Source: Chloroflexota bacterium (lineage in GTDB: Bacteria; Chloroflexota; Anaerolineae; J102). Taken from it: a stretch of 16,652 bases of DNA. The stretch covers positions 1-16,652 of the forward strand of contig PIVW01000075.1 in NCBI GenBank assembly GCA_003353825.1, written 5' to 3'. Positions 14,302 through 16,652 of the stretch are shown here, piece by piece. Made by a program: the position numbers and the translations under genes. The stretch's first letter is position 1, and the number at the start of each line of letters is the position of its first letter. The notes under the pieces are model-generated. The model made no database searches. It saw nothing but the letters and a program-made list of their open reading frames with translations, and had not been told where the DNA came from.

Positions 14302-15411
14302 GTGACCTTGCAGGAAGCGATGAACGATTATGCGGCAGCGCGTCGGGCTTGCCATTCCTTCTTGGATTACTACCAACCAGATCTCGATTTCGGCCCTGTC
14401 CTGGCCTACCCCGCCAAACCCATGAAGATGATGGGCATGAATTACATGAAATGGCCCGGCCACGGCCTGGACGAGAATGTGATGTATCAGTATGTCGAAA
14501 ATGAAATGATGTCAGCTGACGAATATCCTGATTTCATCAATGACCCCTCCGATTTTATGATGACCAAATGGATGCCACGTGCCTTCAGTGTTTTTGAAGG
14601 ATTTGCAGGTATTCCTACGATGCGACGTATGATGTGGTCCGGTTGGTTCGGAATGGGTGCATTCTCCACACCCGAAATGCAAGAATCATTCCGCATCGCC
14701 GCCGAAGCCGGTGCATTGGTAAATGAATGGTGGGGCTCTATCTTCCAATACATTGGCGAGATCAAGGATAAGGGCTTCCCTATTGCCTGGGCCGCATTCG
14801 ACTGGGCGCCTTTTGACATCATCGGCGATACGTTGCGTGGGACAAGAGAGATCTTGGGCGACATTCGCCGCCGGCCCGAAGAACTGCTACAAGCACTTGA
14901 GGTCACAACCAGGATATTCATTGAATATGGCTCTGGCGCCGCTGGCGCAGACATGCCCCTTTGCTGGATATGGATCCACAAAGCCACCCGAGATTTCATG
15001 TCTGACGAGCAGTTCAAAAAATTTTACTGGCCCTTCCTAAAAGAGGGGATGCTGGCATTGATTGATCAGGGTGTTATTCCCTTGGTGTACTGGGAGGCCG
15101 ATATCGAAAGCCGTCTGGAGACCATTGCCGATATGCCTGCTGGCAAAGTGATCTATCACATCTCGGCAACCGACATCAAGAAAGCGACCGACGTTCTGGG
15201 CGAAAACATCTGTCTTATGGGCAATGTTCCTAACTCAATGCTCGTTTCAGGTACACCGGACGATGTCAAAGACTATTGCAAGATGGCCATCGATGTCGCC
15301 GGCAAAGATGGCGGTTTTATCATGGATACCTCGGTTATGCTCGACGAAGCCAAGCCTGAAAACCTCAAGGCCATGTTCGACTTCACACGAGAATACGGGC
15401 GCTACGGCTAA
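14302..15411 (+). CDS. URO-D-family methyltransferase-like protein, N-terminally truncated
   Basis: A second uroporphyrinogen-decarboxylase-superfamily protein, of the subfamily with a C-terminal YHISATDIKKATDVLGENIC, MGNVPNSMLVSGTPDDVKDYC and DEAKPENLKAMFDF. The only usable start is GTG at 14302 (VTLQEAMNDY), giving 369 aa. Recognisable family sequence (PVPVFGPYQLFPYTFGG) lies in the same frame upstream of that GTG, back to a TGA at 14248, and the usual first 20-30 residues are absent, replaced by TGGCAAG repeats. No Shine-Dalgarno is visible. It lacks the HxC/HC zinc-binding motif of the first URO-D gene (VYWEADIE at the equivalent place). It may be a decaying gene or still make a shortened protein. 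A strong terminator follows, so it may be monocistronic. Substrate unknown. Confidence 0.8.
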   Translation: MTLQEAMNDYAAARRACHSFLDYYQPDLDFGPVLAYPAKPMKMMGMNYMKWPGHGLDENVMYQYVENEMMSADEYPDFINDPSDFMMTKWMPRAFSVFEGFAGIPTMRRMMWSGWFGMGAFSTPEMQESFRIAAEAGALVNEWWGSIFQYIGEIKDKGFPIAWAAFDWAPFDIIGDTLRGTREILGDIRRRPEELLQALEVTTRIFIEYGSGAAGADMPLCWIWIHKATRDFMSDEQFKKFYWPFLKEGMLALIDQGVIPLVYWEADIESRLETIADMPAGKVIYHISATDIKKATDVLGENICLMGNVPNSMLVSGTPDDVKDYCKMAIDVAGKDGGFIMDTSVMLDEAKPENLKAMFDFTREYGRYG

Positions 15412-15434
15412 ACCAACCCTACTTCTAGGATACT

Positions 15435-15468
15435 GGCGCCAGACCTCAACGCCTTGAGGCCTGGCGCC
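15435..15468 (+). terminator. Strong intrinsic terminator after the second URO-D gene
   Basis: GGCGCCAGACCTCAA pairs with TTGAGGCCTGGCGCC (14 of 15 pairs) around a 4-base loop, followed by GTAGTTTTA. It begins 23 bases after the URO-D stop. The stem is nearly symmetric, so it may act in both directions, although the T-tract suits the plus strand. Confidence 0.75.
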
Positions 15469-15536
15469 GTAGTTTTACAACCATTTCGCCCCACGATTAC
15501 ACTTATCGAAACAACAAGCAACAATCGACCAAACAC

Positions 15537-15571
15537 TCAACAGCTAACAGCTAACAATCAACGACTAACTT
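15537..15571. repeat. Degenerate heptamer array (CTAACAG type)
   Basis: Five 7-mers in phase: TCAACAG, CTAACAG, CTAACAA, TCAACGA, CTAACTT. It lies 15 bases before the 8-bp array. Confidence 0.7.
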
Positions 15572-15586
15572 CCGCTTCATACCACG

Positions 15587-15706
15587 CGACCAACCGACCA
15601 GGCGACCAATCGACCACGCGACCAATCGACCAAACGACCACGCGACCAAACGACCAACCGACCACGCGACCACGCGACCAAACGACCACGCGACCACGCG
15701 ACCATG
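15587..15706. repeat. 8-bp tandem array CGACCANN x15 running into a start codon
   Basis: Fifteen consecutive 8-bp units, each CGACCA plus two variable bases (in order AC, GG, AT, CG, AT, AA, CG, AA, AC, CG, CG, AA, CG, CG, TG). The last unit, CGACCATG, contains the ATG of the RACo-like gene at 15704. The six-base core is invariant while the last two positions vary. The array replaces any normal ribosome-binding site. Confidence 0.92.
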
Positions 15707-16600
15707 AGCAAACAACATCACATAGAATTCTCACCCATCGGTCGTAGGGGAAAAGTGCCAGACGATACATCATTGTTGGAGAGCGCACGCTTATTCGGTG
15801 TCGATCTCACGGGAGATTGCGGCGGCTTTGGGGTTTGCGGAAGCTGTCAGGTCAGGCTATTGGCAGGAGATGTTTCCGAGATTACGGATAATGAAGACAT
15901 GCTTCTAAGCCCTGATGATCTGGAGGAGGGGTATCGACTGGCTTGCATGACCTATCCCCAAAGTGACTGCAAGATCGGTATACCACCCGAATCTCTGGAT
16001 TCGCCGATGCGCTCGCAGGTGGAGAGCGAGGACGCTACTGTTGATCTGAACCCTGCTGTCTACGGGCTCGATGTCGATATACCTTCCCCTTCCATCGATC
16101 ATCCGCTGGCAGATGCAGACAGCATGCTGCAGGCATTGCCCGCGGACGCTGAGACGATCCCAACCATCGATCTTGGCATCTTACATACGCTTTCTGATGA
16201 CCTGCGTGCTCATGACTGGCGTATGCGCGTGTCGGTGCATCAACAACGGAATGAGATCGTAGCCGTGCGTTCATCTGGCGCCAGGGAGGTTGGGCTGGCG
16301 GTTGACCTGGGTTCAACCGGGATCGCCGGCTATTTAGTTGATCTCTGCGATGGCGAGACCCTGGCAGCGCAGGGTATGATGAATCCTCAAATTAGCTACG
16401 GTGAGGATATCATCAGCCGTATAAACTACGCTTTCAAGACACCTGGCGGGGCGCAAACCCTCAGAAACGCTGTTGTCGAGGGACTGAATCAATTGGTCGG
16501 TGAACTGTGTGAGAACGCTGGTGTCCAGCGTGAAGATGTGGTCGATGTTGTGATCGTGGGAAATACTGTATTAGGCAAGCACATGTTGCACTTCGACTGA
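15704..16600 (+). CDS. Second RACo-like corrinoid activator, C-terminally truncated
   Basis: The N-terminal [2Fe-2S] domain has C39, C45, C48 and C81 (GDCGGFGVCGSC, later RLACMT). A linker follows and then the start of the ASKHA domain: GLAVDLGSTGIAGYLVDL, MMNPQISYGEDIISRINYAF and VVIVGNTVL. After that the protein ends with GKHMLHFD and a TGA at 16598-16600, where RACo relatives (about 600-700 aa; the paralogue in this window is 693) continue with MHHLFLG-like sequence and the second half of the ATPase. Neither other frame of the last 80 bases restores recognisable family sequence. ATP binding would be incomplete, so this is probably a broken copy. The start codon is fused to the 8-bp array and no Shine-Dalgarno is present. 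Confidence 0.8.
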   Translation: MSKQHHIEFSPIGRRGKVPDDTSLLESARLFGVDLTGDCGGFGVCGSCQVRLLAGDVSEITDNEDMLLSPDDLEEGYRLACMTYPQSDCKIGIPPESLDSPMRSQVESEDATVDLNPAVYGLDVDIPSPSIDHPLADADSMLQALPADAETIPTIDLGILHTLSDDLRAHDWRMRVSVHQQRNEIVAVRSSGAREVGLAVDLGSTGIAGYLVDLCDGETLAAQGMMNPQISYGEDIISRINYAFKTPGGAQTLRNAVVEGLNQLVGELCENAGVQREDVVDVVIVGNTVLGKHMLHFD

Positions 16601-16652
16601 GGAACGAACTTCCCCAGTATCAGACATTTTCGCAGGTGAAACCCCGTCATTC

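Noticed and set aside
15587..15706. CRISPR array
   Set aside because: The 8-bp repeat units are contiguous with no spacers and no cas genes are nearby; it is a simple tandem array.
15454..15747. 97-aa plus-strand frame and opposing minus-strand frames over the 8-bp array (TRPxDQ / WSxGR repeats)
   Set aside because: These are translations of the tandem repeat; no start context and no similarity beyond the repeat itself.

Overview
The window reads as a bacterial chromosome fragment of moderate GC content. Its main content is a long leftward (minus-strand) operon for one-carbon metabolism, running from a GntR-type regulator near 13.9 kb to fdhD near 1.4 kb. Soluble NAD-type formate dehydrogenase genes, a MetF/MetV pair, corrinoid methyl-transfer genes, and many short tandem heptamer/octamer arrays in intergenic DNA would suit an uncultured anaerobe such as a Chloroflexota (Anaerolineae-like) member. 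That taxonomic guess is inference only; no marker gene is present.

Layout from right to left on the minus strand: gntR (UTRA family); a URO-D-fold methyltransferase gene with a one-base frameshift; a 198-bp leader with a good sigma70-type promoter and an adjoining inverted repeat; a corrinoid protein gene with a strong Shine-Dalgarno; a small PF13769-like gene of unknown role; a reductive activator of corrinoid proteins (RACo/ASKHA); metV and metF (overlapping ATGA); nuoE and nuoF (overlapping ATGA); a HoxU/NuoG-N-like iron-sulfur subunit; the molybdopterin catalytic subunit of formate dehydrogenase; and fdhD. Read as a pathway: an unknown methyl donor passes its methyl group to the corrinoid protein, RACo repairs the cobalt centre, the methyl reaches tetrahydrofolate, MetFV oxidises methyl-THF to methylene-THF, steps not encoded here (FolD, Fhs) give formate, and the formate dehydrogenase oxidises formate to CO2 with NAD+. 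The methyl donor, and a pterin-binding methyl-THF:corrinoid transferase, cannot be identified in the window.

Left edge (1 to about 1440): a patatin-like phospholipase gene, cut short at its 5' end against fdhD and split by a 243-bp MITE-like element (959-1201) with imperfect terminal inverted repeats and a 5-bp target duplication. Removing the element plus one duplicate restores the reading frame exactly. Bases 1-185 hold nothing I can support.

Right edge (13.9 kb to the end, plus strand): a divergent, apparently decaying second module. It has a URO-D-family gene that has lost its N-terminus next to a TGGCAAG repeat, a strong terminator, a 15-copy 8-bp tandem array whose last unit contains the start codon of the next gene, and a second RACo-like gene whose homology stops inside the ASKHA domain shortly before the window ends.
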